From Synechococcus sp. BIOS-E4-1 (GTDB taxonomy: Bacteria > Cyanobacteriota > Cyanobacteriia > PCC-6307 > Cyanobiaceae), in contig NZ_CP047935.1 of the NCBI RefSeq assembly GCF_014279995.1, forward strand, positions 2,501,494 through 2,565,493: DNA of 64,000 nucleotides. The letters are read 5' to 3'. Below, one piece after another: positions 5,693 to 13,728 of the stretch; within the stretch, counting starts at the first letter, position 1; the number at the start of each line of letters is the position of its first letter. The notes below the pieces were generated by a model that worked only from the letters and a program-made list of their open reading frames with translations, was not told the DNA's origin and made no database searches. The position numbers and the translations under genes are program-made.

Positions 5693-8194
5693 TTAGTCAG
5701 GAAATTTGGTCAAAGCCCGGTAAGCGACACCACCGCGTTTCCCCTGTGAAAGTTGACCGATCCCCATGTCATGCAGCTGTTGAAGCATCACCTTCGCCAT
5801 AGCTGCGGTGATGCCTTTTTTCTCGCTGCCCTTCATGGCATCCCGGATGACTTTCCACGTCACGGGGCCTTTCGTCTTGAGTGCGATTGCATGAATACGG
5901 CGCAGCAGTTTTTCGCGATTGTGGATTGCATTTGCTGCGCCTTTCTCAAGTCGTGCGGTGGCATGGAATGCCGCAGTCCAGTCATCAAGTGTTTCGATCA
6001 GCAGGATTGCTTCCTGCAGCCTTTGCATTGGCACCTGGGCCAGGTATTGACCGTTCTGCTGGCAATGAAGGATGTGCAGCAAACCAGCGATGCGCAGTGC
6101 CTTGCCCGGTGACTTGTTTTTCAGGGCCTTGACCGCATTCAGGTCTGATTGATTGCGAAGTTGTTGGCACTGGAAGGCGTAATCAGACAGCAGCTCGATC
6201 CCGTCGTCGTCGAGTTCATAGGTGCGCGGCGCTTGCTGCCATAGCGACGTGGCAATGGACTTCAGGGTGCGTTCTGCCTCCAGGCGCTGCTGTCGTTTTT
6301 CAGCTGTGAACTTCGGCAGCCGGTAAGTCATTTCCGGTAGCGGCAGAAAGATGCACCGCGCCCATTTGCCGTTTGCATCACCGGATGCAATCAGACGCCG
6401 CAGAACATCGTCCTGAATGCCGCCATACAGCGAAACGTGGCAGTGGTCATAGGTGCGGCCTTTGCTGCAGCGAATGGAGTTGAAACCGTCGCCATCGAAG
6501 ATTTCCAGGAGTTGCTGTTCATCACCGCCTGAACCCTTTCCGCCTTGCTTGTACTTGCCGAAGGAATCGAACAGGGCCGCGACTTCATCACGCAGCACCA
6601 GCAATGACATGCCGTTGCCTTCATGGGCTGCCAGTTGATCGGCCAATGCCTCGGCTGTGTAGTCATTCGTCGTGTGGAGCAAGGCCACAGGCCGCGGCGG
6701 TTTGTTTGGCCCTTTGCGTTCCTTGCATTCCAGTTCCCATGACTCGAAGCGTTCAGCGTTTACGCGACTCAGCTGATGCCGGATTTCCTCTGATGGCTTG
6801 GTGAAGATCGCTTTGACCAGCGGTGATTTCTGCGCACCGGATGGCCCTACATCGATGCCAAACAGGTTCATCGGCACTTCCCAATCGGTGAATGGGTTGC
6901 CATTGATTCGGGTGCCAAGTTTCAAGCAACTGCTGGTCATCGCCAGCTGTGCCATCAGCAGCGTCAGGTCCTTGTAATGGATGCCCTGCTGCACGGTCTG
7001 CAGTGCCCCGGTGATGGTTGATGGCAGGAACTGTTCCAGCTGGATGGTTTCAACCTGCTTTGCGGCTGCATCCACCAACGTGATGACTTCAAACACCTCC
7101 GCTGCGGCTTCGGTGTCTTCATCGGCAGCACAAAGGCCATTGAGGATTTTTTCGACGGCAGCAACGTGAACGTCTGCCTGTGCAGCGATGTTCTGCACTT
7201 CGACGGCCATTTGGCCGGGATCAAGCCCGTCTCGCAGGCACTCAAACAGCTGTTCTTTGATCCATTCGCTGCTGTGTGCTTCGACGCCCCAAACATCACG
7301 GGCAAGCTGGAAAAAGGTGCCGTCAGTGATTTCGCCTTTTGCTTCCTTGGCCTTGGCGGTCAGGTCTTCATCCTTCGCCCATTCAGGGCTGTGGATGGTC
7401 ATCTGCTGGCCAGCCTGTTCAGGGCCAATGATGTGGGCCAGTGACCACAGCAAGGGCAGATATTTATCGCGGTTGTTGCTGCCCGGTTTTCTGGGCGGGA
7501 TACGACACAGACGGTCCAATGCCCTCTGGCTGCTGCGATTGCTTGAAACGGCCTTGGCTGCGGTTGGTGTTGGTGTTGGTGTTGGTGCCGGTTCTGGCAG
7601 TCGGCTGATGATTTCTTCGCGGCTGTAGCGGGCCTTTGATTCGTGGATCAGCGTGACCTGGGCCACGGGCTTGCCTTCGCCGTCCATGTACCAACAGCCA
7701 GGCAGGCGCATCACCCGTGACGGGTCATTGATCGAAGGGTCGCTGCCCAGATAAGCGGCCAAACGCTTCATGTCGTCTTGCCATTGCTCGGTGTCAGCAA
7801 TGGGTTCAGACAGCAGCCAATAGGCATGCAGGGAATCACCGCCAGTGCGCACCACGGCAGATGGCTCTGGCATCAAGCCCTGTTCAAACAGGATTGAGTG
7901 CTGCTGTTCTTCGGTCATGCCGTCGAACTCAGCGAAGTAGGCCACGCATTCGGTGATTGAGCTTTTGGTGTCACCGCCGGTGTTGATCACGACGTAGATG
8001 CCAAGGCCATCGCTCTGCGCTTGCTTTACGGCGTCGTTTGCTTCGCTGCGGCCAAACTTGCGTGCGCCAAGTTGTTTCTTGCGTTCTGGTGGCGTTTTCT
8101 TGTGGGGGAATGCGCGAAACCGTGCATCACCGTTTTTGCCGATAAGGGTCAGGAAGTGCCGTGCGGCCTGAATGTCGATTTGTGGTGATTCCAT
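5693..8194 (-). CDS. Primase-helicase replication protein (primase-like N-terminus, DUF3987-like C-terminus)
   Basis: I start at ATG 8194, which overlaps the upstream stop, giving 833 residues. The N-terminal 200 residues match archaeo-eukaryotic-type or RepB-like primases: FAEFDG with Asp91, VVRTGGDSLHAYWLL with His123, and DPSRVMRLPG near 158-166. A Pro-Thr linker (about 201-211, from a GGTGTT-type tandem repeat) precedes a region with a P-loop GPSGAQKS and the sequence VLRDEVAALFDSFG, as in DUF3987 helicase-like proteins. It likely starts element replication. Such proteins are common in satellites and integrative elements. Exact polymerase activity cannot be judged from sequence. Confidence 0.78.
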   Translation of the reverse strand: MESPQIDIQAARHFLTLIGKNGDARFRAFPHKKTPPERKKQLGARKFGRSEANDAVKQAQSDGLGIYVVINTGGDTKSSITECVAYFAEFDGMTEEQQHSILFEQGLMPEPSAVVRTGGDSLHAYWLLSEPIADTEQWQDDMKRLAAYLGSDPSINDPSRVMRLPGCWYMDGEGKPVAQVTLIHESKARYSREEIISRLPEPAPTPTPTPTAAKAVSSNRSSQRALDRLCRIPPRKPGSNNRDKYLPLLWSLAHIIGPEQAGQQMTIHSPEWAKDEDLTAKAKEAKGEITDGTFFQLARDVWGVEAHSSEWIKEQLFECLRDGLDPGQMAVEVQNIAAQADVHVAAVEKILNGLCAADEDTEAAAEVFEVITLVDAAAKQVETIQLEQFLPSTITGALQTVQQGIHYKDLTLLMAQLAMTSSCLKLGTRINGNPFTDWEVPMNLFGIDVGPSGAQKSPLVKAIFTKPSEEIRHQLSRVNAERFESWELECKERKGPNKPPRPVALLHTTNDYTAEALADQLAAHEGNGMSLLVLRDEVAALFDSFGKYKQGGKGSGGDEQQLLEIFDGDGFNSIRCSKGRTYDHCHVSLYGGIQDDVLRRLIASGDANGKWARCIFLPLPEMTYRLPKFTAEKRQQRLEAERTLKSIATSLWQQAPRTYELDDDGIELLSDYAFQCQQLRNQSDLNAVKALKNKSPGKALRIAGLLHILHCQQNGQYLAQVPMQRLQEAILLIETLDDWTAAFHATARLEKGAANAIHNREKLLRRIHAIALKTKGPVTWKVIRDAMKGSEKKGITAAMAKVMLQQLHDMGIGQLSQGKRGGVAYRALTKFPD

Positions 8195-8424
8195 CAGTCG
8201 CAGTTCTCCAGAATCACGGTCAGTTGATCCACAGCAATGGATGCCCAGCGCGGGCAATCGGGATAGTTGGTGATCAGCAGGTCAATGGCCTGTGCCGCCA
8301 AGTTGCGGTGCCTTTGGATGCAGAAATCTTCTGCAAACTCAGTGCAAAGGGAATCAGCCAGTGCTGAAAGGTATTCCCGTTGCAGGGCTTCATTGCCCTG
8401 CGGTAATTCAATTACAGTTCGCAT
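8194..8424 (-). CDS. Hypothetical small protein upstream of the primase
   Basis: A 76-residue, acidic, probably all-helical protein with no recognised family. Its stop overlaps the primase start (TGATG), so the two are translationally coupled and it may act in replication. Cys residues near its centre and C-terminus do not form a metal-site pattern. Confidence 0.6.
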   Translation of the reverse strand: MRTVIELPQGNEALQREYLSALADSLCTEFAEDFCIQRHRNLAAQAIDLLITNYPDCPRWASIAVDQLTVILENCD

Positions 8425-8477
8425 GTCACGTTCAAAGGCTTTCGGTCCGCGGGTGGTGCTTCGGGCCGTTTTTTTGT

Positions 8478-8660
8478 TCAGGCGTCAGCGACGGCCAAGG
8501 AACCCAGGTAAATCAGTTCGCGTGCGGCGTCAGCGATAGAACGCAGGCCCTGATTACGGCGATAGTCCTCAAGGAAACGCCTTAGATCGTGGTCCATGAC
8601 AATGGACATGCCAGCACTTTTGCGTTCGCCTGAACCGCAAGGTTTGGGAGCGATGAGCAT
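8478..8660 (-). CDS. Small ribbon-helix-helix type DNA-binding protein
   Basis: The 60 residues include SIVMDHDLRRFLEDYRRNQG followed by a helix ending in ELIYLG, the beta-helix-helix pattern of Arc/CopG-type repressors. The start is uncertain; Met18 or Met22 are possible. It is the first gene of the leftward replication operon, and an array of TGCA boxes spaced exactly 10 bases apart lies about 65 bases upstream. Together they suggest an autoregulated repressor or copy-control protein, by analogy with CopG, Omega and ParG. Function is inference. Confidence 0.65.
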   Translation of the reverse strand: MLIAPKPCGSGERKSAGMSIVMDHDLRRFLEDYRRNQGLRSIADAARELIYLGSLAVADA

Positions 8661-8701
8661 CGAAGGTTGCTTAAGTGGTTGAACAAGCGAACACTAATTG
8701 A

Positions 8702-8760
8702 TGCAAATTGCAGGTTCTGAATACCTTGCAAGCCTCTGCATTCGCTTGCATTACTTTGCA
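8702..8760 (-). promoter_or_regulatory. Helically phased TGCA operator array upstream of the ribbon-helix-helix gene
   Basis: TGCA cores sit at 8727-8730, 8737-8740, 8747-8750 and 8757-8760, exactly 10 bases apart and three of them within TTGCA. Further copies are at 8702-8705 and 8709-8712. One-turn phasing puts the palindromic cores on one DNA face, as in tandem operators of ribbon-helix-helix repressors. It could alternatively be an iteron-type replication origin. Confidence 0.6.
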
Positions 8761-8796
8761 GGAAAATTCATTTGAAACTTAAGCATTTCCACGCAT

Positions 8797-8825
8797 AAAA
8801 AAGCCCCCAGCTGGAGGCTGTTTGA
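8797..8825 (-). terminator. Rho-independent terminator after the topoisomerase-like gene
   Basis: On the minus strand AGCC...CCAGCTGG...GGCT forms a strong GC-rich hairpin (8802-8819) followed by six T. It lies about 20 bases past the stop at 8840 and separates the topoisomerase unit from the replication-packaging unit. Confidence 0.85.
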
Positions 8826-8839
8826 TCAGTGGCTCTTTG

Positions 8840-11344
8840 CTAGCTGCTTTCTGCAATCTCGATGACTGCGTCCTGCCAGTTCAAGCTTGTCCCTTTTATT
8901 CGTTCAAGCACCATCTCAGACAGATCATCGGGCGATGTAAAAATCTGATCTTTTGATTCAGCCTGCTGAAACAGTTCGTCGACTTTTACTTCCATTGCAT
9001 TGCGCAAGCAGACGTGCTGAAAAGCAGCTGACAGTGTTTCCTCGTCAGGTAACACCTTGCTAATGCCTTGGGCCTCCAGCTCACCATGCACAAACTCCAC
9101 AAATTGTGGAGCAGTCATGGCATTTAGCTCAACCCTTCTGCCTGACCATCGCCCACCGTCTTTGCCTTCGACCAAAAACGCCAGTTCATCAGAAGACGCA
9201 CCGCAGTTTTTCAAGTTGTCTGTTGGGTCCTGTTTCTGGCGGGTAGGCCACTGGAATTCCTCTGATTCCAGATCCATGCGCTTGGCCTGTTCAAGTCGCA
9301 GCCCTAAATCAATGACTTCAGGCTCACAGCTGAATTTGTAGCGCCGACCATCACTGCGAATGGTCCTCGCAATGGTCATCCCTGCAGCGTCGAAATCGTG
9401 CAGCAGGAAGATCGGCACCCCTTGTGAACTGAGTTTGTCCACCAGCTGTCGACTGGCGGTTGTGCTCATGCCCTTTGTGGAAAAGATCGCCACATCAAAC
9501 AAATTGCGGGTGCGGGCCTTTTCAAACAAAGCTGTGAAGCCTTCTTTTTCAATGAAGATGGCCGCGCTGTAGCAACCGGCAGGGCCGCTGGTGCTGATGG
9601 ATAACGGCACTGAAGGCTCAACTTCGCCGATCTGTGGTTCAGTCCATCCGTTCACGTACTCGCGCACATTGACGGTGCCAAGTGGAATGTTTCTGGCGGT
9701 GTGGGGTTCGACCAAGTGGCCCCGGTCGTCGTAGACCACGTCCCACCCAGCAGTCAGTTCAGGATTTTCGATTTGAAAATCTGGCAGCAACGTCTGGGTG
9801 AAGTATTGGTCCGACAGTGGTTTGCCCGTCATTTCTTGAATTTGGGCACGGGCCGCATACATCACCTGTCTGGCATTGGCGGGATATGCACCATCGCCGC
9901 TGGCCTTTAGATATGCCTGCTCCATCACAGCCCAGGCCGCTTCCTTGGCGCTGATGGTGGACTTTCTTGAAAGGCGTTCAAGTTCCCTCTGACTGGAACG
10001 TTGATCCCGTCGCAGCCTTGCTTTGACCGACCTCCACTTTTTGCACACCTTGGTGAGCACTGTGGTGATCGCTTCCTGCTGTTCTTCGCTGAAAGCGATT
10101 CGAGACTTTCCGCGATCCACGTAGTGGAAACCTGGGCAAACCAGATGAAGCACCACAGTCACAGGGTCTTCATGGTCAATCAGGTTGTCGGCCAGAACTT
10201 CCCTGATCAGGTCACTGGGCGAGACAAAAACAGTGCTGTTGTTGATGCCAAAAATCAAAGTGCTGCCGCCGTCAGATTCGGTCTCAGCGACGAACCATGC
10301 CTCTGCAACGAATGGTCGGCAATGGTCTTCAACAGCGACCTTGGCGTAAGTGCCGGAATCAGGTCGAACATCACGCAACTGCGTAAGACGTTCGAGCACA
10401 CCCTTGCCGATAATTCCTAACCGTTTGGCTTTTGGCGCTTCGCCGCTGTAAGAAGCAATCGCGTCGTGGAGTGTCTCCACAAGGACTTCATGCACTTCGC
10501 CATCACGGGTGAATGCGTCTGCGATCGTGGTTCGTTGCAACCTCAGGTCATCCAGAACTGCAGCCTGTGTCCAGGTTGATGACATGCCCGCAAACAGCTT
10601 GATGAAATCCCTGGTGAACATCTCAGGGCTGGCATTGATATGGGCGCAAAGCAGCGACTTGAATTGGTGGCGATAGAACCAGCTAACGGGGATTCGGGCG
10701 TCTGGCTTCCACTTGCTAAAGCCAAGGTCGCGCTCGGTTTGTGGTTCAGCAAATGGCACAGCATTGACCATGATCAAGGCGTGTGGATTGAACAAGCCAA
10801 TTCGAGCTGCGCAATCAATTGCATAAGCCTCGTTTTCATCACTGGGCCAACAGAACTGCACTGATGTGCCGTTGCTTGGCTTCACCGTTTCGGTGTCATG
10901 GCAGAGAGTTGGTTCCTGTTGGATTTCGTCGAAACCCACCGTGATTGTGTGGCGGATTCCGTTTGCTGTGATGACCACTAATCCTTTGCCATTGGCCACG
11001 TAGCCAGCGGCATAGAGGCATTTCAGCGCGTTGCCCAGCTGCCCTCTGGTTGGACTGATCCAAAGGTTGTTGCTGCTGGTTCGGCTCAGATAATCCAGCG
11101 ATTTTTTAACGGTGCTGGCGGGAATTCCAGGGCCGTTATCGCTGACAGTGATCGTGTCGTCTGTGGTGCTGATCTCAATGGTTGGGCCAACGCCGGAGCC
11201 TTCGCAGGCATCCAAAGCGTTGTCCACTAACTCTTTCAGCAGCATGGGCAGCCAGCGGTTATGGCCAGCCCCCATCTGCATTTCGAGTTCTTTTTCAGAG
11301 AAAAATTCAGCAGCACGCGACACCGTAAAGGTGGTGCGCGTCAT
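8840..11344 (-). CDS. Fused GHKL-Toprim type IIB topoisomerase-like protein (topoisomerase VIII-like)
   Basis: This 834-residue protein joins a topo VI B-like half to a topo VI A-like half. The GHKL ATPase motifs are LKELVDNALDACE at 36-48 with the catalytic Glu38 and Asn42, DNGPGIP at 69-75, and the lid SPTRGQLGNALK at 97-108. A transducer-like segment ends in DRGKSRI near 410-416, with a possible switch lysine. A winged-helix region around 465-560 has ARQVMY with Tyr496 as candidate cleavage tyrosine. The Toprim domain has FIEKEG (Glu599) and LHDFD (Asp650, Asp652). All expected catalytic residues appear present. Topoisomerase VIII is known as a fused form on plasmids and integrated elements. 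It is coupled to a 53-residue gene (TAATG). A non-topoisomerase nuclease role is the alternative. Confidence 0.8.
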   Translation of the reverse strand: MTRTTFTVSRAAEFFSEKELEMQMGAGHNRWLPMLLKELVDNALDACEGSGVGPTIEISTTDDTITVSDNGPGIPASTVKKSLDYLSRTSSNNLWISPTRGQLGNALKCLYAAGYVANGKGLVVITANGIRHTITVGFDEIQQEPTLCHDTETVKPSNGTSVQFCWPSDENEAYAIDCAARIGLFNPHALIMVNAVPFAEPQTERDLGFSKWKPDARIPVSWFYRHQFKSLLCAHINASPEMFTRDFIKLFAGMSSTWTQAAVLDDLRLQRTTIADAFTRDGEVHEVLVETLHDAIASYSGEAPKAKRLGIIGKGVLERLTQLRDVRPDSGTYAKVAVEDHCRPFVAEAWFVAETESDGGSTLIFGINNSTVFVSPSDLIREVLADNLIDHEDPVTVVLHLVCPGFHYVDRGKSRIAFSEEQQEAITTVLTKVCKKWRSVKARLRRDQRSSQRELERLSRKSTISAKEAAWAVMEQAYLKASGDGAYPANARQVMYAARAQIQEMTGKPLSDQYFTQTLLPDFQIENPELTAGWDVVYDDRGHLVEPHTARNIPLGTVNVREYVNGWTEPQIGEVEPSVPLSISTSGPAGCYSAAIFIEKEGFTALFEKARTRNLFDVAIFSTKGMSTTASRQLVDKLSSQGVPIFLLHDFDAAGMTIARTIRSDGRRYKFSCEPEVIDLGLRLEQAKRMDLESEEFQWPTRQKQDPTDNLKNCGASSDELAFLVEGKDGGRWSGRRVELNAMTAPQFVEFVHGELEAQGISKVLPDEETLSAAFQHVCLRNAMEVKVDELFQQAESKDQIFTSPDDLSEMVLERIKGTSLNWQDAVIEIAESS

Positions 11345-11505
11345 TAGTCCCCCCAGAAAGCGCGTTCCGCATCCCGCATCTCCAACAGCGTTTCCCGCCG
11401 CATTCGCAGCAGGTCGCTTTGTCGTTCGGAAGCAGGCCCGCGATGTTTGGCCAGTTCCCCGTCGATGGAGACCAGCCGTTTTTTCAAGCAGTGCAGTTCA
11501 GCCAT
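11344..11505 (-). CDS. Tiny protein coupled to the topoisomerase-like gene, 53 residues
   Basis: The ATG at 11505 opens a 53-residue charged, helical frame ending in FWGD. Its TAA stop shares a base with the topoisomerase start (TAATG). Its own start overlaps the end of the 11498-11716 gene, so three genes are chained. The residue pattern (leucine and charged residues throughout) suggests a coiled-coil hairpin. No family is recognised. Tight coupling suggests a partner or dosage relation to the topoisomerase, which is inference. Confidence 0.6.
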   Translation of the reverse strand: MAELHCLKKRLVSIDGELAKHRGPASERQSDLLRMRRETLLEMRDAERAFWGD

Positions 11506-11716
11506 CGTTCAGGCCCTCCTGTTGAAAGACGGTCAACAGTCCCCACATGGAATCCATGCGGTCGGATTCGCCTGGTTTGCCAGCAGCGGTCAGCATTGAA
11601 AACGCCTGAATCAGTGGTTCGCGGCGATCCCAATCAGGGGTGTCTGGGTGCAGCTGCCTGGACAGCATCAACAGTTCGCGCATGGCCTCTGTGATGACGG
11701 CCTGGCGTTCGGTCAT
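11498..11716 (-). CDS. Hypothetical small helical protein, 72 residues
   Basis: I prefer ATG 11716 (MTERQAVITEAMRELL) over a longer upstream frame, because the extra N-terminus looks non-coding. The protein is soluble and helical, with no recognised family. It overlaps the following 53-residue gene by eight bases and belongs to the operon feeding into the topoisomerase-like gene. Confidence 0.6.
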   Translation of the reverse strand: MTERQAVITEAMRELLMLSRQLHPDTPDWDRREPLIQAFSMLTAAGKPGESDRMDSMWGLLTVFQQEGLNDG

Positions 11717-11724
11717 GGTCGTTT

Positions 11725-11937
11725 TCAAGCGGCACCCCCCTTGGCAACTTCCCAAGCCTTGATGGTCAGTTCGCGGTCCCAGATCCATGGGGACCTGTCA
11801 GCCGGGGTGCGTCGTTTGTAGTGGCGTCCTTGAGTCCATGGGGACTGTTCAGACGCCCGGTAGTGGTGAATGGTTCGGACAGAAATTCCGAGTTCATCCG
11901 CCATTGGCCCGGTCAGGAGCCATTGGTTTTCAGACAT
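11725..11937 (-). CDS. Helix-turn-helix protein, possible excisionase
   Basis: From ATG 11937 the protein has 70 residues. Its first half holds a helix-turn-helix (MADELGISVRTIHHY), followed by the wing-like basic segment GRHYKRRTP and a Trp-rich end. Size, fold and place near the integrase fit an excisionase or recombination directionality factor. A transcriptional repressor acting at the TGCTCTCAC sites before int is equally possible. The longer frame to 12078 overlaps the neighbouring gene and is less likely. Confidence 0.65.
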   Translation of the reverse strand: MSENQWLLTGPMADELGISVRTIHHYRASEQSPWTQGRHYKRRTPADRSPWIWDRELTIKAWEVAKGGAA

Positions 11938-11980
11938 TGATGCCACAAGTTCAGGGACAAAGGAACAAGTGGCGGTTGCG

Positions 11981-12247
11981 TTATCGCTGTTTTGGCTCGC
12001 GAATTTGTTTCTGGTCAGCCCAGAACTTCCTTGCCCGTCGTATGGCTTCCAGTTCCCTGCGCCAATGCTCTTGAGCAACGCAGCGAGGCATGGTTGTGAT
12101 GACCACGCACCCTTCAGGAACCACTGGCGGTTTGCCAGCGGTACTCAGAAACTCACGGATCTCACGCTCTTTGCCTTGAAGCTCTGGTGGGAGATCAAGG
12201 TGAAAGCGACGAGAGCCAAGAGGCTTCTTTGAGGAGCGGCGAGTCAT
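11981..12247 (-). CDS. Hypothetical basic protein, 88 residues
   Basis: Started at ATG 12247 (MTRRSSKKPLG). The N-terminus is very basic; the remainder is probably helical with several Arg and Trp. The longer frame to 12406 crosses a hairpin cluster and looks non-coding. No family is recognised. It is the first gene after the integrase in the leftward direction and could be a small DNA-binding protein, a guess from charge only. Confidence 0.55.
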   Translation of the reverse strand: MTRRSSKKPLGSRRFHLDLPPELQGKEREIREFLSTAGKPPVVPEGCVVITTMPRCVAQEHWRRELEAIRRARKFWADQKQIREPKQR

Positions 12248-12334
12248 ACGGATGGGGAAGGAATCGCGAGGAAACAGCGATAACGGCAACCCGACCCGAT
12301 TCACCATCGGCTGCCAAACCGGTGGGCACAGGCC

Positions 12335-12389
12335 CCCTGCGAGCAGGGAGGGGGGCTCGAAGCCCCAACGTCGTACCGGCAGTATGCCG
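12335..12389. other. Cluster of three perfect hairpins in the int-distal gap
   Basis: The 210-base gap 12248-12457 contains CCCTGC-GA-GCAGGG (12335-12348), GGGGCT-CGA-AGCCCC (12352-12366) and CGGCA-GTA-TGCCG (12377-12389), back to back with loops of two or three bases. An 8-base direct repeat ccggcagt follows (12376-12383 and 12396-12403). The gap could hold a structured RNA, a single-strand origin or a terminator block; no known family is recognised. Confidence 0.55.
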
Positions 12390-12442
12390 AGACTTCCGGC
12401 AGTCACAAGCCCCCACCTGCGAAGTTTCGGTGAGAGGGGTGC

Positions 12443-12460
12443 TGAGGCATTAACCCCTCA
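12443..12460 (-). terminator. Weak hairpin overlapping the int stop codon
   Basis: TGAGG/CCTCA arms (12443-12447 and 12456-12460) with an 8-base loop cover the integrase stop codon. No T run follows, so this is at most an attenuating hairpin. Confidence 0.3.
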
Positions 12461-13636
12461 GACGTGCTCCAAAACTGATGTGTCTCGCGCCCACTCGTAA
12501 TTGCTTTCGTGAGTGCTGAGGCTGTGCCCCATCGCCAAACAGATCACGTCATTGCGGTGGCCTAAGTGATGCGCACGCAGTGAAAACGCATTCCTGAAGC
12601 TGTACGGCCTGACCCATTCGCCGCATGCCGTGTATTGCTCTTTCAGTTCCAGCCAATACTTCTGGCGCTCAAGGAATGTCCGTACTGCGTATTTGTCAGC
12701 CAGGGGTGGCAGCGGCAACTGGCCGATGGCCATCGCACCAGCAAGGTTCCAGTCCACCTGTTCGCCAAAGGCATCTGTGAGCGGCAAGGGCATCAGCCAC
12801 CGCTGCTTGGTTTTCACCCGGTTGCAGACCTTCTGGTAGGTGCAGAACAGCGCCGGTTGCTTTGTCGTTGGGTGCTGCTTCACCACAAGGTGGTTCAGCT
12901 CTTCTGGCCGCAACCCATAAAGCGCCATCAGCTGGATTGCATTGCGCCAACGGTTGGCAGCGTCGGTGTCGGCCAGCGAATCCAACAGTTGCAGGATTTC
13001 AGCGTCAGTGATGGTGGCCACGGTGCGGCGTTCAGCCTTCGCGCCACGCAGTTGCTTCACGGCACGGTCGGTGAGGGTCCAGCTTTCTGGTGGAAGGCCG
13101 CATTCCTCCACGCCGAACTCAAGGAACAACCGCAGGCACTTGATTGCCTTGCCCCTGTTGGTTGGCATTTCGGCCCAGGGTTCAATCAGACGGATGGCCA
13201 GCGCCCGTGCATTGGCCGGTGGCGATGACGTGCCCATCAGCAGAACAATGCGCTCCAGGAATGGCTTGTAGTTGCGCTTCCAGCTGGTCTCGGTGACGGG
13301 TGCCAGCACTTCGCGGTCAGCCTGGAATTTTTCCACCAGCACTGGCCATTCGCTCGTCACTGTTGGCCGTGTGGCCGCGGCTGGCTGAGTGGACTTGGCG
13401 ACTGCATCCCGCAGGTCGAAACCTTCGCCCACCAACTTGTGCAGTTCAGTGATCAGCTGCACTGTCTCGGGCACGGTGTCGGCAGCCCAGGCGGTTGGCA
13501 GCGTCACGGTCGTGGCGGTGGTGCCTCCCTTGCCGGAACGAACGCTCAGGAAGACCTTTCCCCGCATGTTGCGGACAGACCAGCCCTTTGGGCAGCTGTT
13601 GCGAAGTCTGGTGATCCATTTGGCCGTGTCAGCCAT
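12458..13636 (-). CDS. int: Tyrosine recombinase (integrase)
   Basis: The protein has 392 residues. The catalytic domain shows Arg243 (YGLRPEEL), the second arginine Arg348 in YSFRNAF (Tyr replaces the usual His of HxxR), His371 in MGHS and the nucleophile candidate Tyr380 in SNYEW. The N-terminal 90 residues resemble an arm-type DNA-binding domain and residues 95-200 a core-binding domain. It is transcribed leftward, away from tRNA-Thr, starting 146 bases from the tRNA 3' end, so the element most likely integrates at this tRNA. Three 9-mer sites surround its likely promoter. The substituted HxxR histidine is tolerated in other members of the family. Confidence 0.92.
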   Translation of the reverse strand: MADTAKWITRLRNSCPKGWSVRNMRGKVFLSVRSGKGGTTATTVTLPTAWAADTVPETVQLITELHKLVGEGFDLRDAVAKSTQPAAATRPTVTSEWPVLVEKFQADREVLAPVTETSWKRNYKPFLERIVLLMGTSSPPANARALAIRLIEPWAEMPTNRGKAIKCLRLFLEFGVEECGLPPESWTLTDRAVKQLRGAKAERRTVATITDAEILQLLDSLADTDAANRWRNAIQLMALYGLRPEELNHLVVKQHPTTKQPALFCTYQKVCNRVKTKQRWLMPLPLTDAFGEQVDWNLAGAMAIGQLPLPPLADKYAVRTFLERQKYWLELKEQYTACGEWVRPYSFRNAFSLRAHHLGHRNDVICLAMGHSLSTHESNYEWARDTSVLEHV

Positions 13637-13639
13637 GGG

Positions 13640-13697
13640 GTGAGAGCAATTAGGCGTGGGTCAAATATAAGCACATAGTGAGAGCAGGGTGAGAGCA
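13640..13697 (-). promoter_or_regulatory. int promoter flanked by three TGCTCTCAC sites
   Basis: On the minus strand TGCTCTCAC occurs at 13697-13689, 13686-13678 and 13648-13640. A TATATT -10 box at 13669-13664 lies between the second and third copies, so two sites would cover the -35 region and one the transcription start. The third ends three bases before the int start codon. The layout is that of operators or recombinase arm sites. Confidence 0.6.
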
Positions 13698-13728
13698 AAC
13701 CCCGAAACTCGTCAAAATTCAAGGCAAA

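Noticed and set aside
7560..7596. GGTGTT tandem repeat as a minisatellite or regulatory repeat
   Set aside because: It encodes the Pro-Thr linker between primase and helicase halves, which explains it.
11981..12406. Longer start for the 88-residue gene, covering the hairpin cluster
   Set aside because: The added N-terminus is Pro/Gly/Trp-rich from hairpin sequence and not protein-like; the ATG at 12247 fits better.
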